From the NCBI RefSeq assembly GCF_000383675.1, contig NZ_KB911823.1, forward strand, positions 187,095-251,094: a DNA stretch of 64,000 bases. The letters are read 5' to 3'. The stretch is from Terracoccus sp. 273MFTsu3.1. Lineage in GTDB: Bacteria; Actinomycetota; Actinomycetes; Actinomycetales; Dermatophilaceae. Below, one piece after another: positions 1 to 10,336 of this stretch (within the stretch, counting starts at the first letter, position 1; the number at the start of each line of letters is the position of its first letter). The notes under the pieces were generated by a model, which was not told the origin of the DNA, did not search any database, and saw nothing but the letters and a program-made list of their open reading frames with translations. Made by a program: the position numbers and the translations under genes.

Positions 1-360
1 ATGTCGTTCGGCTTCAAGTACGGCCTGCCGCTCGACGCCGACGTCGTCTTCGACATGCGCTTCCTGCCCAACCCCTACTGGGTGCCCGAGCTGCGGGCGC
101 TGACCGGGCGCGACACTCCCGTCAGCGAGTTCGTCATGAAGCAGGAGGGCGCCGACGAGTTCCTCGACCGCGCCGGCGACCTGCTCGACACGATGATCGA
201 CGGCTACGTCCGCGAGGGTCGCCGCTACGTCACCGTGGCCGTCGGCTGCACCGGCGGCAAGCACCGGTCCGTCGCGATCGCGGAGGCGCTGAGCGAGCGG
301 CTCGGCGGCCGCGACCGTGTCGACACGTTCGTCGTCCACCGCGACCTGGGTCGGGAGTGA
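1..360 (+). CDS. rapZ: RapZ/YvcJ-type nucleotide-binding protein, C-terminal part (5' end outside window)
   Basis: These are the last 119 codons of the RapZ (YvcJ) family. Full-length members are near 290 residues, with an N-terminal P-loop that is missing here, so the ATG at base 1 is an internal Met and not the start. The family signatures SFGFKYGLP and RFLPNPYW and the late [10 protein letters not shown] motif, part of the RNA/metabolite-binding C-terminal domain, are clear. In E. coli RapZ is an RNase E adaptor sensing glucosamine-6-phosphate; the role in actinobacteria is less defined. The stop overlaps the next start as GTGA, and the rapZ-yvcK-whiA order is the classic Gram-positive cluster. 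Confidence 0.95.
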   Translation: MSFGFKYGLPLDADVVFDMRFLPNPYWVPELRALTGRDTPVSEFVMKQEGADEFLDRAGDLLDTMIDGYVREGRRYVTVAVGCTGGKHRSVAIAEALSERLGGRDRVDTFVVHRDLGRE

Positions 361-1343
361 CCGGGACGACCGCGGTGACGACCCAGCGACTACCCCTCGG
401 CTCCTCGCACCACCGGCGCATCGTCGCGCTCGGCGGAGGTCACGGCCTGGCCGCGGCGCTGACCGCGCTCCGGCTGCTCACCGACAACGTCACCGCCGTC
501 GTCACGGTCGCCGATGACGGCGGGTCGAGCGGGCGGCTGCGCGAGGAGTTCGACGTGCTGCCCCCGGGCGACCTGCGGATGGCGCTCTCGGCGCTGTGCG
601 ACGACAGCGACTGGGGCCACACCTGGCGCGACGTGCTCCAGCACCGCTTCGCCGGCACGGGGGACCTCAGGGGCCACGCCCTCGGCAACCTCATGATCGT
701 CTCGATCTGGGAGCTGCTCGGCGACACCGTGCAGGGCCTCGACCTCGTGGGGCGCCTGCTCGGCGCTCGGGGCCGGGTGCTGCCGATGGCGGCCGAGCCG
801 CTCGAGATCGTGGCCGAGATCCGCGGCCACGACCCCGCCCGCCCCGATGCCACGGTCGACGTGCGCGGGCAGCACCGCGTCGCGTCGTCACCGGGCATCG
901 TGTCGTCCATCGGCATCGTGCCGACGTGCCCGGAGCCCTGCCACGAGGCGCTGTCCGCCGTCCGCGACGCCGACTGGGTCATGCTCGGACCCGGGTCGTG
1001 GTTCACGTCCGTCATGCCGCACCTGCTCGTCCCCGACCTCGTCGACGCGCTCGTCTCGACGCCGGCCAAGCGACTGCTCAACCTCAACCTCGAGGTGCAC
1101 AAGGGCGAGACCCGCGACTTCCGGGCCGAGGACCACCTCGCGTCCTTCGCCGCCAACGCGCCGGACCTCCGGCTCGACGTCGTGCTCGCCGACCCGAGCG
1201 TCGTCCCCGACGGTGCGTCCCTGCGGGCGGCAGCCGCCGAGCTCGGGGCCGAGCTCGTCGTTGCGCCAGTGGCGGCGCGTGGCGAGCCCGGGGTCCACGA
1301 CCCGCTGCGGCTCGCGGCGGCGCTGCGCGACGTCATCTCCTGA
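357..1343 (+). CDS. yvcK: Gluconeogenesis factor YvcK / CofD-like protein
   Basis: A 328-residue protein of the YvcK family (CofD-like fold; in Bacillus it binds UDP-sugars and is needed for growth on gluconeogenic carbon and for cell-wall homeostasis). The glycine-rich [10 protein letters not shown] near residues 22-31, followed by [12 protein letters not shown] and [10 protein letters not shown], is the family's nucleotide-sugar binding signature. [14 protein letters not shown] and the late [11 protein letters not shown] segment also fit. The GTG start overlaps the rapZ stop by 4 bp (GTGA), so translation is probably coupled. It is cytoplasmic. Confidence 0.95.
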   Translation: MTGTTAVTTQRLPLGSSHHRRIVALGGGHGLAAALTALRLLTDNVTAVVTVADDGGSSGRLREEFDVLPPGDLRMALSALCDDSDWGHTWRDVLQHRFAGTGDLRGHALGNLMIVSIWELLGDTVQGLDLVGRLLGARGRVLPMAAEPLEIVAEIRGHDPARPDATVDVRGQHRVASSPGIVSSIGIVPTCPEPCHEALSAVRDADWVMLGPGSWFTSVMPHLLVPDLVDALVSTPAKRLLNLNLEVHKGETRDFRAEDHLASFAANAPDLRLDVVLADPSVVPDGASLRAAAAELGAELVVAPVAARGEPGVHDPLRLAAALRDVIS

Positions 1344-1421
1344 GCCCGTCGCGCCGCCGCTCGCCGTGCCGGCCGGGGCTCCGGCGCGAGGGTGCTTGAT
1401 CAGGGTGGCAGGATGTCGCCC

Positions 1422-2402
1422 ATGGCCATGACAGCAAAGGTGAAGGACGAGCTCTCACGCCTCGAGGTGACCAAACCCTGCTGCCGCAAGGCCGAGGTCT
1501 CGACGATGCTCCGCTTTGCCGGCGGGCTGCACATCATCGGGGGACAGATCGTCGTCGAGGCCGAGCTCGACACCGCGAACGCCGCCCGCCGCCTGCGCCG
1601 CAACATCGCCGAGGTCTACGGGCACAAGAGCGACGTGCTCGTCCTCGCCGCGGGTGGTCTGCGTCGTGGCTCCCGCTACGTCGTCCGGGTCGTCGAGGAG
1701 GGCGCCACGCTCGCCCGGCAGACCGGGCTCATCGACACGCGTGGACGTCCCGTCCGCGGCCTGCCGCCCAAGGTGGTCAGCGCCGCGACGTGCGACTCCG
1801 AGGCTGCCTGGCGGGGCGCGTTCCTCGCGCACGGCTCGCTCACCGAGCCCGGGCGCTCGTCGGCGCTCGAGGTGACGTGCCCCGGGCCCGAGGCCGCTCT
1901 CGCCCTCGTCGGTGCCGCACGTCGCCTCGGCATCCAGGCCAAGGCCCGCGAGGTCCGCGGCGTCGACCGGGTCGTCATCCGCGACGGCGACGCCATCGGC
2001 GCGATGCTGACGCGTCTCGGGGCCCACGACGCCGTCATGGCCTGGGAGGAGCGGCGGATGCGCCGCGAGGTGCGGGCCACGGCCAACCGTCTGGCCAACT
2101 TCGACGACGCCAACCTGCGCCGCTCCGCGCGGGCCGCCGTCGCCGCCGGGGCCCGGGTCGAGCGCGCCATGGAGCTGCTCGGCGAGGAGATCCCCGACCA
2201 CCTGCGTGAGGCCGGTGTGCTCCGCCTCGAGCACAAGCAGGCCAGCCTCGAGGAGCTCGGCCAGCTGGCCAAGCCCCCGATGACCAAGGACGCCGTGGCC
2301 GGTCGCATCCGTCGCCTGCTCGCCATGGCCGACAAGCGGGCCGAGGAGCTCGGGGTCGCCGGCACCGACGCCAACCTCACGGCCGACATGCTCGAGAGCT
2401 GA
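1422..2402 (+). CDS. whiA: WhiA-type DNA-binding regulator
   Basis: WhiA combines a degenerate LAGLIDADG homing-endonuclease fold with a C-terminal helix-turn-helix; in Streptomyces it acts with WhiB on sporulation and cell-division genes. The product is 326 residues from the ATG at 1422, which gives the conserved N-terminus [13 protein letters not shown]. In-frame starts at 1392 (GTG) and 1413 (ATG) would only add residues the family lacks. Conserved blocks are RFAGGLHI, the repeated [13 protein letters not shown] type segment, [15 protein letters not shown] and the C-terminal HTH around [16 protein letters not shown]. An AGG at 1409-1411 gives a usable ribosome site. Confidence 0.96.
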   Translation: MAMTAKVKDELSRLEVTKPCCRKAEVSTMLRFAGGLHIIGGQIVVEAELDTANAARRLRRNIAEVYGHKSDVLVLAAGGLRRGSRYVVRVVEEGATLARQTGLIDTRGRPVRGLPPKVVSAATCDSEAAWRGAFLAHGSLTEPGRSSALEVTCPGPEAALALVGAARRLGIQAKAREVRGVDRVVIRDGDAIGAMLTRLGAHDAVMAWEERRMRREVRATANRLANFDDANLRRSARAAVAAGARVERAMELLGEEIPDHLREAGVLRLEHKQASLEELGQLAKPPMTKDAVAGRIRRLLAMADKRAEELGVAGTDANLTADMLES

Positions 2403-2490
2403 ACCGGAGCCGCCCGACCCGTCGCCCGGGTGCCTGCCCGGCGGTGCTGCGCGTGCTGAGCGCGTGCTCACCAAGCCCTGAGACTGCCGC

Positions 2491-2518
2491 TTCGGCGTCG
2501 GAGGCGACGCACTAGGGT
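2491..2518 (+). promoter_or_regulatory. Candidate promoter of gap
   Basis: TTCGGC (2491-2496) and TAGGGT (2513-2518) are separated by 16 bp in the 200-bp gap between whiA and gap, leaving a leader of about 75 nt. TAGGGT matches the actinobacterial principal-sigma -10 pattern TAnnnT; the -35 is only moderate. Assigned by eye. Confidence 0.45.
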
Positions 2519-2527
2519 GTGGTGTGA

Positions 2528-3607
<1,080 letters not shown>

Positions 3608-3614
3608 GCCACTC

Positions 3615-3658
3615 GGCCACCGCCCTCGGTGCTCTCGTGAGCACCCCGGGCGGTGGCC
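3615..3658 (+). terminator. Nested hairpin between gap and pgk
   Basis: An 11-bp outer stem (3615-3625 with 3648-3658) encloses a second perfect stem, GGTGCTC/GAGCACC (3628-3634 with 3639-3645). There is no U tract. It lies 7 bp after the gap stop and 55 bp before pgk, so it could be a terminator, a partial attenuator, or a stabiliser of the gap transcript. Confidence 0.6.
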
Positions 3659-3713
3659 GCACCCTTGTCACCCGTGTCCGCCCCATTCCCCAACTGACGA
3701 AGAGGCATCCCGC

Positions 3714-4922
3714 GTGAAGACCACCAGCGACCTCGGGGACCTGCGCGGCAAGCGCGTCCTCGTCCGGTCCGACCTCAACGTGCCGCTCGACGGCTCGACG
3801 ATCACCGACGACGGCCGCATCCGCGCCTCGGCCCCGACGATCAAGGGCCTGGCCGACGCCGGGGCCCGCGTCATCGTCTGCGCCCACCTCGGACGCCCCA
3901 AGGGCGCGCCCGAGGCCAGGTACTCCCTCGCCCCCGTCGCGAAGCGGCTCAGCGAGGTGCTCGGCACCGACGTCGTCTTCGCCGACGACACCGTCGGTGA
4001 CGACGCCAGGGCCAAGGCCGCAGCGCTCGAGGACGGCCAGGTGCTGCTCCTCGAGAACCTCCGCTTCAACGCGGGCGAGACCGCCAAGACCGACGACGAG
4101 CGTGCCGGCTTCGCGGGCGAGCTCGCCTCTCTCGCAGACGTCTTCGTCTCCGACGGCTTCGGGGTCGTGCACCGCAAGCAGGCCTCCGTCTACGACGTCG
4201 CGCGTCTCCTGCCGCACGCCACGGGCGACCTCGTCTCCACCGAGGTCGACGTCCTGCGCCGCCTGACGAAGGACCCCGAGCGTCCCTATGCCGTCGTCCT
4301 CGGTGGCGCGAAGGTGTCCGACAAGCTCGGTGTCATCGGCAACCTCCTCGGCACGGCGGACCGCCTCCTCATCGGTGGCGGCATGGTCTTCACCTTCCTC
4401 GCCGCGCAGGGCCACGAGGTCGGCAAGAGCCTGCTCGAGTCCGACCAGATCGACACGGTCAAGGGCTACCTCGAGCGGGCCGAGAAGGAGGGCGTGGAGA
4501 TCGTGCTCCCGGTCGACGTCGTCGCCGCCGACGCGTTCAGCGCCGACGCGGCGCACGAGGTCGTCTCGGCCGACGCCATCCCGGCCGACCGGATGGGCCT
4601 CGACATCGGGCCCGCGTCCAGCGCGCTCTTCGCCGAGAAGCTCGCCGACTGCCGCACGGTCTTCTGGAACGGCCCGATGGGTGCCTTCGAGATGGAGCCC
4701 TACGCCGCCGGCACCAAGGCGCTGGCCCAGGCGCTCGTCGAGATCACCGCCCAGGGCGCGCTCACCGTCGTCGGCGGCGGGGACTCCGCTGCGGCGGTGC
4801 GCCAGCTCGGCTTCGCCGACTCCGACTTCGGGCACATCTCCACCGGTGGCGGTGCCAGTCTCGAGTACCTCGAGGGCAAGGAGCTGCCCGGACTCACCGT
4901 GCTCGAGGAGGGCGACGCCTGA
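3714..4922 (+). CDS. pgk: Phosphoglycerate kinase
   Basis: A 402-residue phosphoglycerate kinase that makes ATP and 3-phosphoglycerate from 1,3-bisphosphoglycerate. The substrate-binding [12 protein letters not shown] near the N-terminus, HLGRPKG, the [12 protein letters not shown] block and the late nucleotide-binding [10 protein letters not shown] and GGGDSAAAV motifs are all present, and length is typical. The GTG start at 3714 follows GAAGAGG at good spacing. The stop overlaps the tpiA ATG (TGATG), so the two are translationally coupled, while the hairpin before pgk may give it partly separate expression from gap. Confidence 0.98.
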   Translation: MKTTSDLGDLRGKRVLVRSDLNVPLDGSTITDDGRIRASAPTIKGLADAGARVIVCAHLGRPKGAPEARYSLAPVAKRLSEVLGTDVVFADDTVGDDARAKAAALEDGQVLLLENLRFNAGETAKTDDERAGFAGELASLADVFVSDGFGVVHRKQASVYDVARLLPHATGDLVSTEVDVLRRLTKDPERPYAVVLGGAKVSDKLGVIGNLLGTADRLLIGGGMVFTFLAAQGHEVGKSLLESDQIDTVKGYLERAEKEGVEIVLPVDVVAADAFSADAAHEVVSADAIPADRMGLDIGPASSALFAEKLADCRTVFWNGPMGAFEMEPYAAGTKALAQALVEITAQGALTVVGGGDSAAAVRQLGFADSDFGHISTGGGASLEYLEGKELPGLTVLEEGDA

Positions 4923-5734
4923 TGGCCAAGGACACCAAGCAGGTCGGGCGCGTCCCGCTCATGGCCGGCAACTGGAAGATGAACCTCGACCACCTCCAGG
5001 CGACGCACCTCGTGCAGAAGCTCGACTGGACGCTGCGCGACGCGAAGCACGACCACGCGGCCGTCGAGGTCGCCGTGCTGCCGCCCTTCACCGACCTGCG
5101 CTCGGTCCAGACGCTCGTCGAGGGCGACAAGCTCGACCTCAGGTACGGCGCGCAGGACCTGTCGCCGCACACGTCGGGTGCCTACACCGGTGACATCTCG
5201 GGCGCCTTCCTCGCCAAGCTCGGCTGCACGTACGTCGCCGTCGGGCACAGCGAGCGGCGCGAGGGCCACGGCGAGACCGACGCCGTCGTCAACGCCAAGG
5301 TCAAGGCGGCCTACGCCCACGGCCTGACGCCGATCCTCTGCTGCGGCGAGGCGCTCGACGTGCGCAAGGAGGGCCGCCAGGTCGAGCACGTCGTCGCCCA
5401 GCTGCGCGAGAACCTCGACGGGGTGACCAAGGAGCAGGCGGCGTCGGTCGTCATCGCCTACGAGCCGATCTGGGCCATCGGCACCGGTGAGGTCGCCACG
5501 CCCGACGATGCGCAGGAGGTCTGCGCGGCCATCCGCACGCTGCTCGCCGAGCTCTACAGCGGCGATGTCGCCGACGGCGTACGCGTCCTCTACGGCGGCA
5601 GCGTCAAGTCGGGCAACGTCGCGGCGATCATGGCCCAGGAGGACGTCGACGGCGCCCTCGTCGGCGGTGCGTCGATCGACCCGACGGAGTTCGCGTCGAT
5701 CTGTCGCTACCGCGACCACGTCGGCACGTCCTGA
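4922..5734 (+). CDS. tpiA: Triosephosphate isomerase
   Basis: A 270-residue triosephosphate isomerase interconverting dihydroxyacetone phosphate and glyceraldehyde-3-phosphate. The substrate lysine lies in [13 protein letters not shown], the catalytic histidine in VGHSERRE, and the catalytic glutamate with the flexible loop in [22 protein letters not shown]; the phosphate-binding [11 protein letters not shown] follows. It is slightly longer than E. coli TpiA (255) because of a short N-terminal extension. The ATG overlaps the pgk stop by one base. Confidence 0.98.
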   Translation: MAKDTKQVGRVPLMAGNWKMNLDHLQATHLVQKLDWTLRDAKHDHAAVEVAVLPPFTDLRSVQTLVEGDKLDLRYGAQDLSPHTSGAYTGDISGAFLAKLGCTYVAVGHSERREGHGETDAVVNAKVKAAYAHGLTPILCCGEALDVRKEGRQVEHVVAQLRENLDGVTKEQAASVVIAYEPIWAIGTGEVATPDDAQEVCAAIRTLLAELYSGDVADGVRVLYGGSVKSGNVAAIMAQEDVDGALVGGASIDPTEFASICRYRDHVGTS

Positions 5735-5786
5735 TACGTTCCAGTCGGCCGGACGCGTCCCCACGGGGCCGTTCGGCCGATGGGCC

Positions 5787-5810
5787 CTCGGGCAGGTATC
5801 CTTGCCCGAG
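5787..5810 (+). promoter_or_regulatory. Hairpin with embedded -10-like element upstream of secG
   Basis: CTCGGGCA (5787-5794) pairs with TGCCCGAG (5803-5810) around a loop containing TATCCT, a good actinobacterial -10. It could be the end of the glycolytic transcript, the secG promoter, or both; the sequence does not decide. Confidence 0.35.
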
Positions 5811-5882
5811 CCCCGGAACAACGCGGGGGAGTGGCCGTCCGGCCCGACGACCCCCGAGATCCCGACGATTTGGAGTGACCAC

Positions 5883-6128
5883 GTGGATGCGGTTCGCATC
5901 GTGCTTCAGGTCCTGCTGGTGCTGTCCAGCATGGTCCTGACCCTCTTCATCCTGCTGCACAAGGGCAAGGGTGGCGGCCTGTCCGACATGTTCGGCGGGG
6001 GCATGTCCACGTCGCTCGGTGGCTCATCGGTCGCCGAGCGCAACCTCGACCGCTTCACGGTGGCCGTGGCGCTCGTGTGGGCGACGGCGATCATCGGTCT
6101 GGGCCTCCTGGCCCGTTTCGCGAGCTGA
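5883..6128 (+). CDS. secG: Preprotein translocase subunit SecG
   Basis: An 81-residue SecG, the accessory membrane subunit of the SecYEG channel. It has two transmembrane helices (about residues 3-23 and 57-78) joined by a Gly/Ser-rich loop containing KGKGGGLSDMFGG, the family hallmark. The GTG at 5883 is chosen because GGAG at 5872-5875 sits 7 nt upstream and the protein then begins at the first helix; the longer in-frame ORF upstream crosses tpiA in another frame. The tpi-secG neighbourhood is conserved across actinobacteria. Confidence 0.93.
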   Translation: MDAVRIVLQVLLVLSSMVLTLFILLHKGKGGGLSDMFGGGMSTSLGGSSVAERNLDRFTVAVALVWATAIIGLGLLARFAS

Positions 6129-6140
6129 GAGAAGGAACAG

Positions 6141-6491
6141 ATGGCCAGCGGTAACGCCATTCGTGGAAGCAGGGTCGGCGCCGGCCCGATGGGCGAGGCG
6201 GAGCGCGGCGACGCCGCCCCTCGCGTCCACATCTCCTACTGGTGCTCCAACGGGCACGAGACGCGTCCGAGCTTCGCCGAGGAGCCCGGCATGGTCCTGC
6301 CCGAGACGTGGGACTGCCCGCGCTGCGGGTTCCCGGCCGGCCAGGACAAGGACAACCCGCCGGCCCCGCCGAAGGTCGAGCCCTACAAGACACACCTCGC
6401 CTATGTGAAGGAGCGTCGCAGCGACGCCGACGGCGCCGCGATCCTCGACGAGGCCCTCAGCACGCTGCGCGAGCGCGGCCTCATCCAGTGA
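6141..6491 (+). CDS. rbpA: RNA polymerase-binding protein RbpA
   Basis: A 116-residue RbpA, an actinobacterial protein that binds RNA polymerase and group 1/2 sigma factors and stabilises the open promoter complex. The N-terminal GNAIRGSRVG tail, a zinc-type core with WCSNGH and WDCPRCGFPA, and the basic linker and sigma-interacting C-terminus (KTHLAYVKERRSD...EALSTLRERG) are in the expected order. It starts 12 bp after secG, so co-transcription is likely. Full length; conserved context in many Micrococcales. Confidence 0.95.
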   Translation: MASGNAIRGSRVGAGPMGEAERGDAAPRVHISYWCSNGHETRPSFAEEPGMVLPETWDCPRCGFPAGQDKDNPPAPPKVEPYKTHLAYVKERRSDADGAAILDEALSTLRERGLIQ

Positions 6492-6521
6492 CCTCACCGG
6501 TCACCCTCGGGTGACTCTGAC

Positions 6522-6558
6522 GACGCAGGGCCCGGGAGATCCTCCCGGGCCCTGCGTC
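6522..6558. terminator. Bidirectional rho-independent-like terminator
   Basis: A perfect 17-bp GC-rich stem (6522-6538 with 6542-6558) with a 3-nt ATC loop lies between the converging rbpA (+) and pgl (-). There is no clear U tract, as is common in high-GC actinobacteria. It probably serves both directions. Confidence 0.85.
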
Positions 6559-6600
6559 GTGTCGTATGCCGTCCGGTGCCGCGAGGGTCGCCCGCGTCGG

Positions 6601-7335
6601 TCAGTCGAGGGCCGAGGCCGCGTCCGCATCGACGAGCCAGACGGTCGCGTCGGTGCCCGCCGGTCCGGCCGCGGGGACGTCCCAGCGGTCCGTGCCGGGG
6701 ACGAGCGCAGCCTTGACCGCCTCCGCCTTGTCGGCTCCGGACACGAGGAACCACACCTCGTGGGAGCGCTCGAAGCACTCGAAGGTGAGGCTCACCCGGT
6801 CCGGTGGGGGCTTCGGCGAGTCGTGCACGGCGACCGCGATGGCGTCGGTCACCCGCTGGGCCTGGTGGTGCGGGAAGAGCGAGGCGACGTGACCGTCCGG
6901 GCCGACGCCGAAGAGCACGACGTCCCACGCCTTCTGGCCGTGCTCGCGGATCGTGCGGGCGTAGGCCTCGGCGCTGGCCTCGGCGCTGTCCGAGGCGTCG
7001 GGACCGGCCACCCGGTGCACCTTCGCGGGGTCGAGACCCAGCGCGCTGAGACCCGCCTCGTCGTTCTGGGTGTCGTTGCGGTCGGGGTCACCCGCGGGCA
7101 GGTAGCGCTCGTCGCCCCACCACACCCGCACCCGTGACCAGTCGACGGCCGAGCGGCCCGGCGTCGTCAGGACGGAGGCGATGATCGCCGATCCCATGGA
7201 CCCGCCGGTGAGAGCCACCTGGGCCTCGGGGTTGCGGGTCTGGGCGTCGATGACGGCGGTGACGAACCGGGCTGCGGCGGCGTCGGCCAGCGACTGCTTG
7301 TCCGGGTGTACGACGACGCGCGGCTCGGCGGTCAC
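6601..7335 (-). CDS. pgl: 6-phosphogluconolactonase
   Basis: A 244-residue lactonase of the NagB/SOL family that hydrolyses 6-phosphogluconolactone in the oxidative pentose phosphate pathway. VALTGGSMG near residue 40, VRVWWGDERYLPAGDPDRN and LFGVGPDGHVASLFPHH are the family's active-site blocks. The GTG start overlaps the opcA stop as GTGA. It is the last gene of the tkt-tal-pgi-zwf-opcA-pgl operon, directly downstream of the enzyme that makes its substrate. Confidence 0.95.
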   Translation of the reverse strand: MTAEPRVVVHPDKQSLADAAAARFVTAVIDAQTRNPEAQVALTGGSMGSAIIASVLTTPGRSAVDWSRVRVWWGDERYLPAGDPDRNDTQNDEAGLSALGLDPAKVHRVAGPDASDSAEASAEAYARTIREHGQKAWDVVLFGVGPDGHVASLFPHHQAQRVTDAIAVAVHDSPKPPPDRVSLTFECFERSHEVWFLVSGADKAEAVKAALVPGTDRWDVPAAGPAGTDATVWLVDADAASALD

Positions 7336-8798
7336 GAGGTCGCCGTCCCGCTCGCCGCCTTCGTGGCCGTGGTGGCCTTGCGGGCCGTCGCCTTGCGCGT
7401 GCCCGCCGTCGTGCGCGACGCGGTCTTCGTCGTGCTCTTGGCCGCGGCGCCCGTCTTCGACGCACTCTTCGTCGCTGCCCCCCGGGTGGCCGACGTCGCG
7501 GCCGCCTTCGTCGTCGCCCGCTTGGCGGTGGCTCCCTTGGCGGTGGCTCGCTTCGCAGTGGCTCGCTTCGCAGTGGCCCGCTTGGCGGTGGTCCGCTCGG
7601 GCGTGGCCGCCGTCGTGGCCGGGGTCGACGACTCGGTCCCGGACGCCTTCTTCCGGTTCTTCGCCGCCTGCTTCTCGCGCGGCGTCCGCTTGCCCGCGAG
7701 CTTGCGGACCGTGGCCGCGTGCACGTCGGCGGTCTCGGCGTGCTCGGGCGCCGGGGGAGCCGTGATCATCGCGCTGGCCTCCTGCGCCGACTCGTCACGG
7801 CCGAGGCGGGCGGCCAGGCGACGCGACTCGGCGGGGTCCGGAGCCTTGCCCGCCTTGGCCGCAGCGGCTGCGGTGAGACGCACCGGCTGGAGCGCCCCGA
7901 GGCCGTGCAGCAGCGCGTCCTCGTAGGCGTCGTCCGGGTCGAGGCGACGCAGCTCGTCGGCCAGGCACTCCGGCAGCTCGCGCCGGGGCAGGCTGATCCG
8001 GCGGTCGGGCTGACCGGTCTGCGAGAGCGTCGCGACGACGTCGCCGGGACGCACCAGGTCGATGGGACCGCTCTTGCGCTCGAGGCGGACCGAGCTGATG
8101 CCCGAGCCGCGCGGGGTCGAGACCCGGTGCACGGGCACCCGGAGCCGCCGCGAGAGCCAGCCGGCGAGCAGGTCGCTCGACGGGGAGTCGGGCGCGCCGC
8201 TGACGACGGCACCGGTGATCGGCTCGTAGGGCGGCTGGTCGAGCGCGGCTGCGAGCAGGCCGCGCCAGCGGGTCAGTCGGGTCCACGCGAGGTCGGTGTC
8301 GCCCGGCGCGTAGTTCGCCGCGCGCTTCTTGAGCATGAGCCGCGGGTTGCGGTGCTCGGCCGCGTCGGTGATGCGTCGCTGGGCCATCGCGCCGATGGGG
8401 TCCTTGGCGACGTCCGCCGGTGCCTCGCCGGGCCACCAGGCCACGATGGGGGAGTCGGGCAGCAGGAGCGGCACGACGACGCTCGGGCCGTGGTTGGCCA
8501 GCGCGCCGTAGAGCCGGAGCACGACGATCTCGCTCGCACCGGCGTCGCCGCCGAGACGGATCTGTGCGTCGAGGCGGTTCTTGCCGCGACGGTCACCGGC
8601 GATGACGACGATGATGCGGCAGGGGTGCTGGCGACTCGCCTGGTTGGCGATCTCGATGGCGTTGCCGGCGTCGCTGTCCTCGACGACGACGACGAGCGTC
8701 AGCACGCGGCCGAGAGCCATCGCACCGACCTCGTTGCGCAGACGCACCAGCGTCTTGCTGATCCCGGTGGTCGTGGTGTCGGTCAGGTCGCGGATCAC
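7332..8798 (-). CDS. opcA: Glucose-6-phosphate dehydrogenase assembly protein OpcA with a Lys/Ala/Thr-rich C-terminal tail
   Basis: A 488-residue OpcA, an allosteric/assembly partner of Zwf. The GTG at 8798 is chosen because GGAGG precedes it and the zwf stop overlaps it (GTGA); it gives the family N-terminus VIRDLTDTTT. The first ~320 residues are the OpcA core (VVVEDSDAGNAIEIANQASR, PDSPIVAWWPGE, TRLTRWRGLLAAALDQ). Beyond it lies a long low-complexity tail of Lys, Ala, Thr and Arg with near-perfect AKRAT pentads. Most OpcA proteins end soon after the core, so the tail is an addition resembling histone H1-like or nucleoid-protein tails; its role is unknown. Confidence 0.93.
   Translation of the reverse strand: MIRDLTDTTTTGISKTLVRLRNEVGAMALGRVLTLVVVVEDSDAGNAIEIANQASRQHPCRIIVVIAGDRRGKNRLDAQIRLGGDAGASEIVVLRLYGALANHGPSVVVPLLLPDSPIVAWWPGEAPADVAKDPIGAMAQRRITDAAEHRNPRLMLKKRAANYAPGDTDLAWTRLTRWRGLLAAALDQPPYEPITGAVVSGAPDSPSSDLLAGWLSRRLRVPVHRVSTPRGSGISSVRLERKSGPIDLVRPGDVVATLSQTGQPDRRISLPRRELPECLADELRRLDPDDAYEDALLHGLGALQPVRLTAAAAAKAGKAPDPAESRRLAARLGRDESAQEASAMITAPPAPEHAETADVHAATVRKLAGKRTPREKQAAKNRKKASGTESSTPATTAATPERTTAKRATAKRATAKRATAKGATAKRATTKAAATSATRGAATKSASKTGAAAKSTTKTASRTTAGTRKATARKATTATKAASGTATS
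7512..7601 (-). repeat. 15-bp tandem repeat inside opcA (encodes AKRAT-type pentads)
   Basis: Six consecutive 15-bp units (boundaries 7512, 7527, 7542, 7557, 7572, 7587) of the form (g/a)gtggctcgcttcgc on the + strand. The central units at 7542 and 7557 differ at one base. In-frame slippage would change tail length without breaking the gene. Confidence 0.9.
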
Positions 8799-10336
8799 GG
8801 CATCCTCCACGTACGTCCGTCGCGTTCGAGCATCTCGTCCGCCGAGGGCGGTCCCCACGTCCCCGCGGGGTACTGCTGGGGCTTGCCCGACTTGGCCCAG
8901 TGCTTCATGAGCGGGTCGAGGATCCGCCAGGACGACTCGACCTCCTCGTGCCGCGGGAAGAGGGGCGGGTCACCGAGCAGCACGTCGAGGATGAGGCGTT
9001 CGTACGCCTCGGGCGACGCCTCGGTGAACGACGAGCCGTAGCCGAAGTCCATCGTGACGTCGCGGACCTCCATCTGCGCACCGGGCACCTTGGAGCCGAA
9101 GCGGATGGTGACGCCCTCGTCGGGCTGCACGCGGATGACGATGGCGTTCTGCCCGAGCTCCTCCGTGGCGGTGTGCTCGAAGGGCAGGTGTGGCGCCCGC
9201 TTGAAGACGACCGCGATCTCGGTGACGCGCTTGCCGAGACGCTTGCCGGTGCGCAGGTAGAAGGGGACGCCCGCCCAGCGGCGGGTGTCGACCTCGAGCG
9301 TCACCGCGGCGAAGGTCTCGGTGACCGACGTCGGGTCGACGCCGTCCTCCTCGAGGTAGCCGACGACCTCCTCGGCGCCCTGCCAGCCACCGGCGTACTG
9401 CCCGCGTGCGGCGCCCTTGTCGAGGTCCGCAGGGAGGCGGACGGCCGAGAGCACCTTCTCCTTCTCGGCGCGAAGGTCCTTGGCGTCGAAGGAGACCGGC
9501 TCCTCCATCGCCGTGAGCGCGAGGAGCTGGAGCAGGTGGTTCTGGATGACATCGCGTGCCGCACCGATGCCGTCGTAGTAGCCCGCGCGGCCGGCGATGC
9601 CGATGTCCTCGGCCATCGTGATCTGCACGTGGTCGACGTAGTTGGCGTTCCACACCGGCTCGAAGAGCTGGTTGGCGAAGCGGAGTGCCAAGAGGTTCTG
9701 GACCGTCTCCTTGCCGAGGTAGTGGTCGATGCGGAAGACGGAGTCCGGCGGGAAGACGCCCTCGACGATCTCGTTGAGCTCCTGGGCGCTCTTGAGGTCG
9801 TGGCCGAAGGGTTTCTCGATGATGACGCGTCGCCAGCTGTCGCCCTCGGCCTTGGTCAGGCCGCACCGCTCGAGCTGCTCGCACACGGTCGCGAAGAAGC
9901 CCGGCGGGATCGAGAGGTAGAAGGCGTGGTTGCCGCCTGTGCCGCGGTCCTGGTCGAGCTCGTCGACGGTCTTGGCGAGCAGGTCGAACGCCGCCGGGTC
10001 GTCGAACGTGCCGGGCACGAAACGGAAGCCCTCCGACAGGTTGCGCCACACGTCCTCGCTGAAGGGGGTGCGGGCGTGCTGCTTCACGGCATCGTGGACG
10101 ACCTGGCCGAAGTCCTGGGCCGCCCAGTCACGGCGGGCGAAGCCGACGAGCGAGAAGCCCGGCGGCAGCAGCCCGCGGTTGGCGAGGTCGTAGATCGCCG
10201 GCATGAGCTTCTTGCGCGCCAGGTCACCGGTCACGCCGAACAGGACGAGACCGCACGGTCCGGCGATGCGGGGGAGGCGCTTGTCCTCTGCGGTGCGCAG
10301 CGGGTTGTGCCCGTGCGAGATGCGCGCAGGACTCAT
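8795..10336 (-). CDS. zwf: Glucose-6-phosphate 1-dehydrogenase
   Basis: A 513-residue NADP-dependent glucose-6-phosphate dehydrogenase, first step of the oxidative pentose phosphate pathway. The N-terminal coenzyme motif FGVTGDLARKKLMPA, the EKPFGHD segment and the substrate-binding RIDHYLGKE with its catalytic His are intact. FANQLFEPVWN and the C-terminal RPDE-type region also fit. Its ATG overlaps the pgi stop (ATGA) and its stop overlaps the opcA GTG. Confidence 0.98.
   Translation of the reverse strand: MSPARISHGHNPLRTAEDKRLPRIAGPCGLVLFGVTGDLARKKLMPAIYDLANRGLLPPGFSLVGFARRDWAAQDFGQVVHDAVKQHARTPFSEDVWRNLSEGFRFVPGTFDDPAAFDLLAKTVDELDQDRGTGGNHAFYLSIPPGFFATVCEQLERCGLTKAEGDSWRRVIIEKPFGHDLKSAQELNEIVEGVFPPDSVFRIDHYLGKETVQNLLALRFANQLFEPVWNANYVDHVQITMAEDIGIAGRAGYYDGIGAARDVIQNHLLQLLALTAMEEPVSFDAKDLRAEKEKVLSAVRLPADLDKGAARGQYAGGWQGAEEVVGYLEEDGVDPTSVTETFAAVTLEVDTRRWAGVPFYLRTGKRLGKRVTEIAVVFKRAPHLPFEHTATEELGQNAIVIRVQPDEGVTIRFGSKVPGAQMEVRDVTMDFGYGSSFTEASPEAYERLILDVLLGDPPLFPRHEEVESSWRILDPLMKHWAKSGKPQQYPAGTWGPPSADEMLERDGRTWRMP

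Noticed and set aside
5487-5882. Long in-frame extension upstream of secG
   Set aside because: It runs through tpiA in another frame; the SecG fold begins at the GTG at 5883 with a good ribosome site.
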